Shown here: positions 52,229 to 61,303 of the stretch, piece by piece | How positions within the stretch are numbered: the stretch's first letter is position 1 | How the letters are laid out: every line of letters begins with the position of its first letter | DNA from: Streptomyces sp. JH34 | GTDB taxonomy: Bacteria > Actinomycetota > Actinomycetes > Streptomycetales > Streptomycetaceae | DNA: 64,000 nucleotides | Assembly (NCBI RefSeq): GCF_029428875.1 | Contig: NZ_JAJSOO010000001.1 | Coordinates: forward strand, 3,534,001 to 3,598,000 | Reading direction: 5' to 3' | Position numbers and translations under genes: made by a program | The notes under the pieces: model-generated | What the model was told of the DNA's origin: nothing | Seen by the model: only the letters and a program-made list of their open reading frames with translations | The model's database searches: none

Positions 52229-54151
52229 ATGACGGCCACCGCCCCGCGCTTCGGGCCCTCCCCTGCACGACGGCCACTCGCAGCGGTCGCGCTCCTCGCC
52301 GCGCTGATCAGCATGCTGTTCGGCCTGGTGCTGGCGGGCGCGAGCCCCGCGTCCGCGCACGCCGCCCTCACCGGGAGCGATCCGCAGGACGGGGCGGTGG
52401 TCGCCACCGCACCCACGGACGTCACGCTCACCTTCTCCGAGCAGATCGCCATGGGCGACGACTCGATCCGTGTCCTCGACCCGAGCGGGAAGCGGGCCGA
52501 CACCGGCGCACCGCGTGATCTCACGAGCGGCGGTGCCGTGCGGTACGGCGTCCAGCTCCACAGCGGTCTGCCCGACGGCACGTACACGGTGGCCTGGCAG
52601 GCGGTGTCCGCCGACAGCCACCCGGTCGCGGGGGCCTTCACCTTCTCCGTGGGCGCCCCGTCGGAAACCACCGTGGCGCTGCCCTCGGGCGAAGCCGGCG
52701 GCGGTCTCGTGGGTGTGCTCTACGGCATCGCACGCTACGCCGCGTACGCGGGATTCATCCTGCTCGCGGGCGGTTCGGCCTTCGTGCTCGCCTGCTGGCA
52801 GCAGGGGGCAGGCGCGCGACCGCTGCAGCGGCTCGTCGTACGCGGCTGGGTCACCCTCACCGCGGCCACCCTGGCCATGCTGCTCCTGCGCAACCCGTAC
52901 ACCGGATCGGGCGAACTCGCCGACGCCTTCGACCTCGACGGCCTCCAGTCCGTGCTCGACACCAAACCGGGGGCCGCGCTGGTCTCCCGGCTGCTGCTCC
53001 TGGGCGCCTCCGCCCTCTTCATCGCCGTCCTGTTCGGTGCCTACGCCAAGCGCGAGGACGAGAAGGAGAAGAAGGACCTCACCTTCGGGCTCGCGATGGG
53101 CGGAGCCGTCATCGCCGCCGGGATCGCCGGCACGTGGGCCCTGGCCGAGCACGCCTCGACAGGGATCCAGCCGGGCATCGCGATGCCCGTGGACGTGCTC
53201 CACCTGCTCGCCGTCGCCGCCTGGCTCGGCGGACTCGCCGCGCTGCTGGTCGCCCTCCACCGCACGACCGATGTCACCAGCGGCGCGGTACGGCGCTTCT
53301 CACGAGTGGCGTTCGGCAGTGTGCTCGTCCTCGCCGCGACCGGGCTCTACCAGTCCTGGCGTCAGGTCGGTTCGTGGTCGGCCCTGACCGGTACGCGGTA
53401 CGGGCAGCTGCTGCTCGTCAAGGTGGCGCTCGTCGCCGTGCTCGTCGGGGTCGCGTGGATATCCCGGCGGTGGACCGCACGGCTGACCGAACGCACCGGG
53501 CCGTCCGGAAACTCTGCCGTGGGCTCGGCGGAGCCTGCGGAAGCGGACTCGTCGACCGCCGAACCCCACGAGGAGGTGGCTCCGGAGCGCGCCGCGCAGC
53601 TCTCCCGTCAGCGCGCCGCCCTGACGGCGACGAAGGAGAAGCGCGCCCGCGACGCCGATCCGGAGCGCTCGGGGCTGCGGCGTTCCGTGATGGTGGAGAC
53701 GGGCGTCGCCGTGGTGCTGCTCGTCGTCACGACGATCCTGACGTCCACGGAGCCCGGACGCACGGAGGAGGAGGCCGCCCGCGGCAACACCGCCGCGGCG
53801 GCGCCGGTGACCGGCGGGCAGGTGAATCTGAGCCTGCCCTTCGACACCGGTGGTCAGAAGGGCACGGTGCGCCTGGACATCTCACCCGGCGGAACCGGCG
53901 CGAACAGCGTCCACCTGTGGATCGACGGGCCCGACGGCCGTCCGCTGGACGTCCCCGAGGTGAAGCTCGCCTTCACTCTGGAGTCCAAGGACATCGGCCC
54001 GCTGCCTGTCGCCCCCGACCGCCTCACCGAGGGGCACTGGACCGCGAGCGGCGTGCAGATCCCGATGGCGGGCGACTGGAAGGTCGCCGTGACGGTGCGT
54101 ACGTCGGAGATCGACCAGACAACCATCGACAAGAACGTGAAGATCGGCTGA
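52229..54151 (+). CDS. CopC-CopD fusion copper-uptake protein
   Basis: 640 residues: signal segment ending ASAHAAL (His1 of the mature CopC copper site), CopC domain to about 145 (with SADSHPVAG as the second His), then eight or so CopD helices at about 160-430, a cytosolic basic loop (about 430-480), another helix (about 485-505), and an external domain of about 125 residues resembling the YtkA/CopC-like fold (GGQVNLSLPFDTGGQKG). It probably takes copper in for the adjoining chaperones. ATG 52229. Confidence 0.9.
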   Translation: MTATAPRFGPSPARRPLAAVALLAALISMLFGLVLAGASPASAHAALTGSDPQDGAVVATAPTDVTLTFSEQIAMGDDSIRVLDPSGKRADTGAPRDLTSGGAVRYGVQLHSGLPDGTYTVAWQAVSADSHPVAGAFTFSVGAPSETTVALPSGEAGGGLVGVLYGIARYAAYAGFILLAGGSAFVLACWQQGAGARPLQRLVVRGWVTLTAATLAMLLLRNPYTGSGELADAFDLDGLQSVLDTKPGAALVSRLLLLGASALFIAVLFGAYAKREDEKEKKDLTFGLAMGGAVIAAGIAGTWALAEHASTGIQPGIAMPVDVLHLLAVAAWLGGLAALLVALHRTTDVTSGAVRRFSRVAFGSVLVLAATGLYQSWRQVGSWSALTGTRYGQLLLVKVALVAVLVGVAWISRRWTARLTERTGPSGNSAVGSAEPAEADSSTAEPHEEVAPERAAQLSRQRAALTATKEKRARDADPERSGLRRSVMVETGVAVVLLVVTTILTSTEPGRTEEEAARGNTAAAAPVTGGQVNLSLPFDTGGQKGTVRLDISPGGTGANSVHLWIDGPDGRPLDVPEVKLAFTLESKDIGPLPVAPDRLTEGHWTASGVQIPMAGDWKVAVTVRTSEIDQTTIDKNVKIG

Positions 54152-54156
54152 GCAGG

Positions 54157-55473
54157 GTGAGCAAGAAGAAGGACGGCCTCAGGAAGAGCGGCCCCACCGC
54201 GGAGATCCGCGAGGAGTCACATGCCGGCAGCGCCGGAGTGGTCTCACGGCGGCGGCTGATCGGCAGCGCGGGAGCGGCCGGAGCGGCAGGCCTCGTGCTC
54301 GGCGCGGCCGGCGGCGCGGGCACCTACGCCGCGACACGGGAGGAGGAGCCGACCGCGCTGACCGCGGTCGGCTCGACCGAAGCGATGTTTCACGGGAAAC
54401 ATCAAGCGGGGATCACCACTCCGCTTCAGGCCCGCGGACACCTGGTCGCCTTCGATCTGACACCCGGCGCGGGGCGTACGGAGGCGGCCGCCCTGATGCG
54501 CCGCTGGTCGGCGGTGGCGAAACGGCTGATGGCCGGTGAGGCGGCGGAGAGCGGCGCAGGTCATGACACCGGGGTGGCCCTGGACGCCGGTCCGTCCTCC
54601 CTGACCGTCACCTTCGGCTTCGGACGCACCTTCTTCACACGCACCGGTCTGACCGGTCGGCGTCCGGCCGCGCTGGACCCGTTGCCGGCGTTCTCCTCCG
54701 ATCACCTCGACGCCAAGCGGTCCGAGGGCGACCTCTGGGTACAGATCGGTGCCGACGACGCGCTCGTCGCCTTCCACGCCCTGCGCGCCCTCCAGAAGGA
54801 GGCCGGATCCACGGCCCGGGTGCGATGGCAGATGAACGGCTTCAACCGCACGCCGGGTGCCACGGCGCGGCCGATGACCGCACGCAATCTGATGGGACAG
54901 GTCGACGGCACCAACAACCCCCGGCCGTCCGAGAGCGACTTCGGGAAACGGATCTTCGTGCCGTCCGACGACGCGTCGGCGTCCGACTGGATGGCGAACG
55001 GTTCGTACGCCGTCGTCCGGCGGATCAGGATGCTCCTGGACGACTGGGAGGAGCTCACGGTCGAGCGCCAGGAACAGGTCATCGGACGGCGCAAGGCGGA
55101 CGGCGCCCCGCTCAGCGGCGGCTCGGAGAACACCGCGATGGACCTGGACAAGGCGGGACCGGACGGCAAGCTGCTGATCCCCGCCAACGCCCACGCCAGG
55201 ATCTCCTCCCCCGAGAAGAACGGTGGTGCCGCGATGCTGCGGCGCCCGTTCTCGTACCACGACGGCATCTCCGACGACGGCACCCCGGACGCCGGACTGC
55301 TCTTCGTCTGCTGGCAGGCCGACCCGTTCAAGGGCTTCATCCCGGTCCAGCGCAAACTGGACCGCGGGGACGCTCTCTCGCCGTTCGTCCGGCACGAGGC
55401 GAGCGGCCTGTTCGCCGTCCCGGGGGGCGCCGGGGACGGCGAGTACGTGGGGCAGCGCCTGCTGGAGGCATGA
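54157..55473 (+). CDS. dtpA: Tat-exported DyP-type peroxidase (DtpA/EfeB-like)
   Basis: 438 residues. The Tat signal SRRRLIGSAG is followed by a hydrophobic stretch and AxA-type site, so it is exported folded with heme. DyP features: GQVDGTNNP (GxxDG, distal Asp), the proximal heme His in PFSYHDGISDDG, and GLLFVCWQADPF. In S. lividans DtpA is needed for maturation of the copper-radical oxidase GlxA, consistent with the flanking Sco/ECuC/CopCD genes. GTG 54157 is 5 nt after the CopCD stop. Confidence 0.92.
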   Translation: MSKKKDGLRKSGPTAEIREESHAGSAGVVSRRRLIGSAGAAGAAGLVLGAAGGAGTYAATREEEPTALTAVGSTEAMFHGKHQAGITTPLQARGHLVAFDLTPGAGRTEAAALMRRWSAVAKRLMAGEAAESGAGHDTGVALDAGPSSLTVTFGFGRTFFTRTGLTGRRPAALDPLPAFSSDHLDAKRSEGDLWVQIGADDALVAFHALRALQKEAGSTARVRWQMNGFNRTPGATARPMTARNLMGQVDGTNNPRPSESDFGKRIFVPSDDASASDWMANGSYAVVRRIRMLLDDWEELTVERQEQVIGRRKADGAPLSGGSENTAMDLDKAGPDGKLLIPANAHARISSPEKNGGAAMLRRPFSYHDGISDDGTPDAGLLFVCWQADPFKGFIPVQRKLDRGDALSPFVRHEASGLFAVPGGAGDGEYVGQRLLEA

Positions 55474-55565
55474 GCGGCACGGCCCTCGCCCCCGTCGCAC
55501 GGCGCGGGACCAGCGGGCCCGTCCCAAGGCCGGCGTGAGGCACACGCCCCCTTCCGCCGGCACAT

Positions 55566-55571
55566 TAGGGT
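55566..55571 (+). promoter_or_regulatory. -10 element of leaderless pheA
   Basis: TAGGGT ends 6 nt before ATG 55578; no Shine-Dalgarno lies between. Confidence 0.55.
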
Positions 55572-55577
55572 GACCGT

Positions 55578-56513
55578 ATGTCAGCCACGCGCTACGCCTA
55601 CCTCGGCCCCGAAGGCACCTTCACCGAGGTGGCCCTCCGTACGCTCCCCGAAGCCGCCACCCGCGAACTCGTCCCGATGGTCTCCGTGCCGGCCGCTCTG
55701 GACGCGGTACGCAACGGGGAGGCCGCGGCGGCGCTCGTCCCCATCGAGAACTCCGTGGAGGGCGGGATCAGCGCGACGCTCGACGAGCTGACCACGGGCG
55801 CCCCGCTGATGATCTACCGCGAGGTACTGCTCTCCATCACGTTCGCGCTGCTGGTGCGCCCCGGGACGAAGCTCTCGGACATCAAGACAGTCACGGCCCA
55901 CCCCGCCGCTCAGCCCCAGGTGCGCAACTGGATGGCGGCGCATCTGCCCAACGCGGTGTGGGAGTCGGCCGCCTCGAACGCGGACGGCGCCCGGCTGGTC
56001 CAGGAGGGGCGCTACGACGCCGCCTTCGCCGGTGAGTTCGCGGCGGCGACCTACGGGCTGGAACCGCTGGTGACGGAGATCCACGACGCGGAGAACGCCC
56101 AGACCCGATTCGTACTGGTCGGGCGCCCGGCCAGGCCGTCCGCGCCCACGGGAGCCGACAAGACCTCGGTGGTCATCTGGCTCGGCGACGACCACCCTGG
56201 GGCGCTGCTCGAACTGCTCCAGGAGTTCGCCGTCCGCGGGGTCAACCTGATGCTGATCCAGTCCCGGCCCACCGGGGAGGGCATCGGGAACTACTGCTTC
56301 GCCGTGGACGCGGAGGGGCACGTCGCCGACCGCCGCGTCGGTGAGGCGCTGATGGGGCTGAAGCGGATCTGCCCGAATGTGCGGTTCCTCGGTTCGTATC
56401 CGCGCGCGGGAGTGACGCCCGAAGAGGTGGGGCCCCTGCGGATCGGGACGTCGGACACCGACTTCACCGAGGCGTCCGACTGGCTGGCCCGCAGCCAGGA
56501 CGGCCGGGTCTGA
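55578..56513 (+). CDS. pheA: prephenate dehydratase
   Basis: 311 residues. Opening RYAYLGPEGTFTEVA is the PDT signature; the catalytic domain runs to about 185 with the TRF motif in AQTRFVLV; the C-terminal ACT domain (about 195-275) has GALLELLQEF and NLMLIQSRP, which bind phenylalanine for feedback control. It makes phenylpyruvate from prephenate. ATG 55578; apparently leaderless. Single-gene unit. Confidence 0.96.
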   Translation: MSATRYAYLGPEGTFTEVALRTLPEAATRELVPMVSVPAALDAVRNGEAAAALVPIENSVEGGISATLDELTTGAPLMIYREVLLSITFALLVRPGTKLSDIKTVTAHPAAQPQVRNWMAAHLPNAVWESAASNADGARLVQEGRYDAAFAGEFAAATYGLEPLVTEIHDAENAQTRFVLVGRPARPSAPTGADKTSVVIWLGDDHPGALLELLQEFAVRGVNLMLIQSRPTGEGIGNYCFAVDAEGHVADRRVGEALMGLKRICPNVRFLGSYPRAGVTPEEVGPLRIGTSDTDFTEASDWLARSQDGRV

Positions 56514-57101
56514 CGTCCCCGGGACGAGTCGGCCGCGCTCCCGCCGGTCCCACCTGCGTATTTTCACACCCCACACAGAGTTATCCACAGGGCGCGGCCC
56601 CAACCTGGGGACAAGTCGACACCGCAAGGCGACATGGTCGACAAATCGCCCACTCGCCGTGGACCCCTCACGGGCCCCCAGGCCCCCACGTGTCACTCCA
56701 ATTCCATTGATCAACTCATTGGGGCGGGGAATACCCACCCGAAAGAGTGCGCGGACGAGGTTTGAGTTGCGAATCCCTGCCCCTTCGTGCCGCTTTCGGA
56801 ACTATCCCTTCCGGCATCCACAGATCTTCTTCACAGCCTGTGGATAACTAATCGGGTCCACCATGACCTGTGGACAACCCGGCTGCCCGACGCCCTCAAC
56901 TCCCCCGCCACGACCGGCGATACAGCGAACGAAAGCCGTGCGCGATGCCTTTTCGAGGCAATGAGCCTCTCTGCCGAAGATCTCCACCCCGCGCCCCGCC
57001 TCTCGAATCCCCAGGATTGCCAATTCCGGCAATCCGGGCAAAGCGCCACGCTCGTCGATATCGGTTCGAGCGGTGGATCCCGGCACCGGTAGCCTTGAGG
57101 G
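56514..57101. other. 588-bp non-coding region with DnaA-box-like sites
   Basis: No gene is supported. It is A/T-richer than its surroundings. Perfect box TTATCCACA at 56581-56589, its reverse TGTGGATAA at 56839-56847, and the Streptomyces-type TGTGGACAA (56869-56877); a one-mismatch TGGGGACAA is at 56606-56614. The 56839 and 56869 boxes are 30 bp apart in the same orientation. Confidence 0.6.
57090..57095 (+). promoter_or_regulatory. -10 element of leaderless serS
   Basis: TAGCCT ends 6 nt before GTG 57102; GAGGG between is too close to act as a normal ribosome site. Confidence 0.45.
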
Positions 57102-58379
57102 GTGATTGACCTTCGCCTGCTCCGTGAGGACCCCGACCGTGTTCGCGCCTCCCAGCGCGCCCGTGGAGAGGACGTCGCGCTCGTCGACGCCCTTCTCTCC
57201 GCCGACGAGCTGCGCAGGTCGTCCGGCATCCGCTTCGACGAACTCCGCTCCGAGCAGAAGTCGCTCGGCAAGCTGATCCCCAAGGCCACACCCGAGGAAC
57301 GCGCCGAGCTCCTCAAGAAGGCCGATCAGCTCAAGTCCGAGGTCAAGGCCGCCGACGCCGCGCAGGACGAGGCGGACGCCGAGGCCAAGCGGCTGCTCCT
57401 GCAGCTCGGCAACATCGTCCACGAGGACGTGCCGGTGGGCGGCGAGGAGGACTTCGTCGTCCTGGAGACGCACGGCACGATCCGCGACTTCGGCGCGGAG
57501 GGCTTCGAGCCCAAGGACCACCTCGAGCTCGGCGAGGCGCTGCGCGCCATCGACATGGAGCGCGGGGCCAAGGTCTCCGGATCACGCTTCTACTACCTGA
57601 CCGGCATCGGCGCACTGCTCGAACTGGCCCTGGTCAACGCGGCGATCGCGCAGGCCACCGAGGCCGGTTTCGTCCCCATGATCACCCCGGCCCTGGTGCG
57701 CCCGCGCGCCATGGAGGGCACGGGCTTCCTCGGCCAGGCCTCGGAGAACGTCTACCACCTGGAGAAGGACGACTACTACCTGGTCGGCACCTCCGAGGTA
57801 CCCCTCGCCGCGTACCACATGGACGAGATCATCGACGCCGACCAGCTGCCCCTGCGGTACGCCGGCTACTCGCCGTGCTTCCGCCGCGAGGCCGGCACCT
57901 ACGGCAAGGACACCCGGGGCATCTTCCGTGTCCACCAGTTCGAAAAGGTCGAGATGTTCTCGTACGTCGACCCGGCGGACGCCGAGGCCGAGCACCGCAG
58001 GCTCCTGGACTGGGAGAAGCAGTGGCTCACCGGCCTGGAGCTGCCGTTCCAGGTGATCGACGTCGCCACCGGGGACCTGGGCTCCTCGGCCTCGCGGAAG
58101 TTCGACTGCGAGGCGTGGATCCCGACCCAGGGCAAGTACCGCGAGCTGACCTCCGCGTCGAACTGCGACGGCTTCCAGGCGCGCCGGCTCTCCGTCCGTA
58201 TGCGGGACGGCAAGAAGGTCCAGCCGCTGGCGACGCTGAACGGCACCCTCTGTGCAGTACCGCGCACGATCGTGGCGATCCTGGAGAACCACCAGCTGGC
58301 CGACGGTTCGGTGCGTGTGCCCGAGGTCCTCCGTCCGTACCTGGGCGGGCGCGAACTGCTGGAGCCGGTCTCCAAGTGA
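57102..58379 (+). CDS. serS: seryl-tRNA synthetase
   Basis: 425 residues. N-terminal tRNA-binding coiled coil at about 30-105 ([21 protein letters not shown]...), then the class II core with motif 2 ([24 protein letters not shown]) and motif 3 ([17 protein letters not shown]). The long arm contacts the variable arm of the class II tRNA-Ser species, four of which lie in this window. GTG 57102. The downstream HAD gene overlaps its stop. Confidence 0.97.
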   Translation: MIDLRLLREDPDRVRASQRARGEDVALVDALLSADELRRSSGIRFDELRSEQKSLGKLIPKATPEERAELLKKADQLKSEVKAADAAQDEADAEAKRLLLQLGNIVHEDVPVGGEEDFVVLETHGTIRDFGAEGFEPKDHLELGEALRAIDMERGAKVSGSRFYYLTGIGALLELALVNAAIAQATEAGFVPMITPALVRPRAMEGTGFLGQASENVYHLEKDDYYLVGTSEVPLAAYHMDEIIDADQLPLRYAGYSPCFRREAGTYGKDTRGIFRVHQFEKVEMFSYVDPADAEAEHRRLLDWEKQWLTGLELPFQVIDVATGDLGSSASRKFDCEAWIPTQGKYRELTSASNCDGFQARRLSVRMRDGKKVQPLATLNGTLCAVPRTIVAILENHQLADGSVRVPEVLRPYLGGRELLEPVSK

Positions 58380-59191
58380 CCTTCTCCTACAAGCTGGTCG
58401 CGACCGACCTGGACGGCACCCTGCTGCGCGACGACCACACGGTCTCCGAGCGCACGCGCGAGGCCCTGGCCGCGGTCACCGCGGCCGGGGCCGCGCACAT
58501 CGTCGTCACCGGACGCGCGGTGCCGTGGACCCGGCACATCCTGGACGACCTGGGTTACAGGGGTCTCGCGGTGTGCGGGCAGGGCGCGCAGGTCTACGAC
58601 GCGGGTGAGCACAAGCTGCTGACCTCCCTCACCCTGGACCGGCAGCTCGCTGGTCTCGCCCTGTCCAAGATCGAGGCGGAGGTCGGTCCTCTCGCGCTGG
58701 CGGCGAGCCGTGACGGTCTCGACGGCGAGGTCCTGGTCGGGCCGGGGTACCAGGTGCAGGACGGGCCCCTGCCCGCCGTCTACATGAACGACCCCGCCGA
58801 GATGTGGACCGCTCCGCTGAACAAGGTCTACATACAGCACCCGGAACTCGACGACGACGCCCTCGCGCACGCCGCGCGGCAGGCCGTCGGCAGCCTCGTG
58901 AACGTGGTCATGGCGGGCCCGGGTGTCGTGGAGATCCTGCCGCTGGGTCTGAGCAAGGCGACCGGTCTCTCGCTGGCGGCACGCCGTCTGGGGCTCAAGG
59001 CCGCGGACACCGTGGCCTTCGGTGACATGCCCAACGACATCCCCATGTTCGGCTGGGCGCAGCACGGTGTCGCCATGGCCAACGCGCACGACGACCTGAA
59101 GGCCGTGGCGCACGAGATCACCGCGTCGAACGAGCACGACGGCATCGCGATCGTGCTGGAGGAACTGCTCCGGACGGCCCCGCGCGCGTAG
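58376..59191 (+). CDS. HAD-superfamily (Cof-type) phosphatase
   Basis: 271 residues. Nucleophile motif [11 protein letters not shown] at the N-terminus, VTGRA (motif 2), Lys near LSKATGLSL, and the motif 4 [10 protein letters not shown]; a C2-type cap sits between about 80 and 185. This Cof/YidA-like class dephosphorylates small sugar or cofactor phosphates. GTG 58376 overlaps the serS TGA (GTGA), so it is translationally coupled to serS, a common Streptomyces arrangement with no clear functional reason. Confidence 0.9.
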   Translation: MTFSYKLVATDLDGTLLRDDHTVSERTREALAAVTAAGAAHIVVTGRAVPWTRHILDDLGYRGLAVCGQGAQVYDAGEHKLLTSLTLDRQLAGLALSKIEAEVGPLALAASRDGLDGEVLVGPGYQVQDGPLPAVYMNDPAEMWTAPLNKVYIQHPELDDDALAHAARQAVGSLVNVVMAGPGVVEILPLGLSKATGLSLAARRLGLKAADTVAFGDMPNDIPMFGWAQHGVAMANAHDDLKAVAHEITASNEHDGIAIVLEELLRTAPRA

Positions 59192-59248
59192 AATGCGCGG
59201 GACGCTCCCGGAACCGGCCGCCGGGTTCCGACGCCGGTACGCCGTGTG

Positions 59249-59334
<86 letters not shown>

Positions 59335-59582
59335 GGGAAGTGGCCGCGCTGTGCGCTGAAGGGCCACCCGGGGGTCCTGCTGCGGCGCCGGGCAGCTGAT
59401 GAGGCTACCGGGGCACCGGCTGCGGACCACCCTGCAGGGAACTCGACGGACTCGTACCACTGGGCATCGCCGTGCTCCTCTCCCGGTCCTCACGGACGCC
59501 GTCGTTCGCGCCGTTCCCTTCACTGTGCCCCGGACCGGTGTCCGGGGCCACCCGTTTTCTCCGGGCGGCCCCGGGCGGTCCC
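59335..59582. other. intergenic region between tRNA-Ser and antirepressor-like gene
   Basis: No gene or strong hairpin seen; no tRNA 3' end duplication, which would mark an attachment site, is visible downstream. Confidence 0.4.
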
Positions 59583-60275
59583 TCAGCCCCCGGTGCGGCC
59601 GCTGAGATCCCTCAGCCCCCGGGCGAGGTCGTCCATCCGCGCGTCGAGCCGGACGACGTCCTGCGAGACGTCGGCGAGCCGGAGGCTGATCGCACCGACG
59701 ACCTGATGGGTGACGTCGAGCTTCCGGTCGAGCGAGTCCAGCCGTTGCGACATCCGCCCCAGCACGGGGCCGAGTTCCTGGAGCGCGCTTCCCACTCCGA
59801 GGAGGCAGCCCTCGATCCGGGTGACCCGACGTTCGAGGGAGACGTACGACGCCCGAAGGTCCTCCTCGGCGTCGAGGAGATGGGTCCGGACGCTGCGTGC
59901 GATGTCGCTGTCGCGAAGAAGCATGGCGACGTTGAGGACGGTCCTGCGGGTGTACAGCCGCAGCTGCGTGCTCGCCTGTGGATAACTTCCGGGCCTGTCA
60001 CCCTTCCATAGCGACAGGATGTCGCTATGGAAGGTTTGCAGCTCAGCGCCTCGCAGCACCCTCATCCCGTTGCCGGCCAACTCCGGCTGGTGCCGGTCGG
60101 TCAGCCGCCTGACCGAGGCTGTGGATACTTCGAAATAGCGAGCCACATCCTCTGTGCGAAGGTGAATTCCGTCGGGGAGCATGACAAGGCTCTTGACCTT
60201 GTCGAGGGCTTCGACGCGCCCCATCTGCTCGACCCGGAGGGCCGGAGATTCGAGCAGGGCGACTTCGGTGGGCAT
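59583..60275 (-). CDS. phage antirepressor-like protein with coiled-coil C-terminus
   Basis: 230 residues. Residues about 25-75 form a helix-turn-helix-like segment (LRTEDVARYFEVSTASVRRLTDRH). Residues about 100-140 (RLYTRRTVLNVAMLLRDSDIARSVRTHLLDAEE) recall the middle of BRO/Rha-type antirepressors. Residues about 145-225 are heptad-rich coiled coil (LGRMSQRLDSLDRKLDVTHQV...). ATG 60275 follows AAAGG; the frame extends upstream without support. No integrase or phage genes are near, but it sits beside a tRNA gene, so it may be a relic of an integrated element. Family assignment tentative. Confidence 0.6.
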   Translation of the reverse strand: MPTEVALLESPALRVEQMGRVEALDKVKSLVMLPDGIHLRTEDVARYFEVSTASVRRLTDRHQPELAGNGMRVLRGAELQTFHSDILSLWKGDRPGSYPQASTQLRLYTRRTVLNVAMLLRDSDIARSVRTHLLDAEEDLRASYVSLERRVTRIEGCLLGVGSALQELGPVLGRMSQRLDSLDRKLDVTHQVVGAISLRLADVSQDVVRLDARMDDLARGLRDLSGRTGG

Positions 60276-60507
60276 GGGTGTGCCTTTCGTGCGCGGGAAC
60301 GACAAGGGCTGCCCTGTCCCCGGGCCGCAGGGGTGGAGGGCGCTCACGGTTGCCACCTGCTCGATGACCGGTCGGCGGGCGGTGCCTCGCCGATGCCGGC
60401 ATTCCCCTGATTCACGAAAGCTCGACGTCACGGATTCCAGTTGCCTCCACGCACCCCGCACAACGAGCGGGCCGGCGGGCGGACACGCCGTCCGTCACCG
60501 GGCATGA

Positions 60508-60538
60508 GACAACCCCCGCCCCAGGGGCAGGGGTTGTC
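60508..60538 (-). terminator. terminator of ABC transporter operon
   Basis: 15-bp stem with one mismatch (60508-60522 with 60524-60538), single-base loop region around 60523; 16 nt beyond the last ABC gene on the minus strand. Confidence 0.75.
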
Positions 60539-60553
60539 CGGAGGCGAGAGGTC

Positions 60554-61273
60554 TCACTCCTCACCGGCGAGCTTCAGCGCGCGCAGCTTCTGACCCGCGT
60601 ACCACGTGGCGACGACCGTGACACCGGCCAGCAGGACGGTCGCCAGCGGCAGACCGACGTCCGAGGTGACCAGGCCGTCCCCGGCGACCTTCTCGGCCAC
60701 CGAGAGGGACCACTGCTGCACGCTGAGCGTCCGCGCGCCCGGTACCAGGCTGCCGAAGAGGGCTTCCCACACGAGGGCGTACACGAGGCCGAAGACGACC
60801 GCGTGCCGGCTGACCGTGCCGAGCAGGAGGAACAACGCGCTGTACGCGATGGAGGCGACCAGCGCCGCGATCGTGTAGGCCACGGCGATCTGCCCGCCGT
60901 TGCCGTTGAGGATCAGGCCGGCGATCAGTGTCGGCAGGGCCGAGAACAGCATCGTCACGCCGATGGCCACGATGAGCTTGGTGAAGATGATGGTGGGCCG
61001 CTTCACCGGCTTGGCCAGCAGATAGACGATCGAGCCGTCGTCGATCTCGGGCCCGATGGCTCCGGTCCCCGCGATGACACCGATGAGCGGGACCATCGTG
61101 GCGATGGCGAACCCGCCCAGTACGCCGGAGGCCACACCGTCATCGGCACCGGCGAACGCCCGCACCGCGACCGCGATGGCCACCAGCAGGACCGGCAGGA
61201 CGAACAGGATGGCGGCCCGGCGCCGGCCGAGCAGGGCCCGGTAGGTGAGCCGGGCGACTGTGGGGTCGTACAT
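60554..61273 (-). CDS. ABC-2-type exporter permease
   Basis: 239 residues with about six hydrophobic helices, opening with the cytosolic TVARLTYRALLGRRRAAILFVLPVLLV start common to NatB/ABC-2 permeases. It is the last gene of a four-gene reverse operon with two ATPases and another permease; 30 nt separate it from the preceding ATPase gene. Substrate unknown; related operons export lipids, peptides or antibiotics. ATG 61273. Confidence 0.87.
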   Translation of the reverse strand: MYDPTVARLTYRALLGRRRAAILFVLPVLLVAIAVAVRAFAGADDGVASGVLGGFAIATMVPLIGVIAGTGAIGPEIDDGSIVYLLAKPVKRPTIIFTKLIVAIGVTMLFSALPTLIAGLILNGNGGQIAVAYTIAALVASIAYSALFLLLGTVSRHAVVFGLVYALVWEALFGSLVPGARTLSVQQWSLSVAEKVAGDGLVTSDVGLPLATVLLAGVTVVATWYAGQKLRALKLAGEE

Positions 61274-61303
61274 GACGCTTCACAGCTCCTTTCAGGCCGC
61301 TAC

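Noticed and set aside
53134..54156. upstream extension of the DyP peroxidase frame
   Set aside because: Overlaps the CopCD gene; the Tat signal begins just after GTG 54157.
56514..57101. T-box or other riboswitch for serS
   Set aside because: No T-box core or long leader; the -10 lies 6 nt before the start codon.
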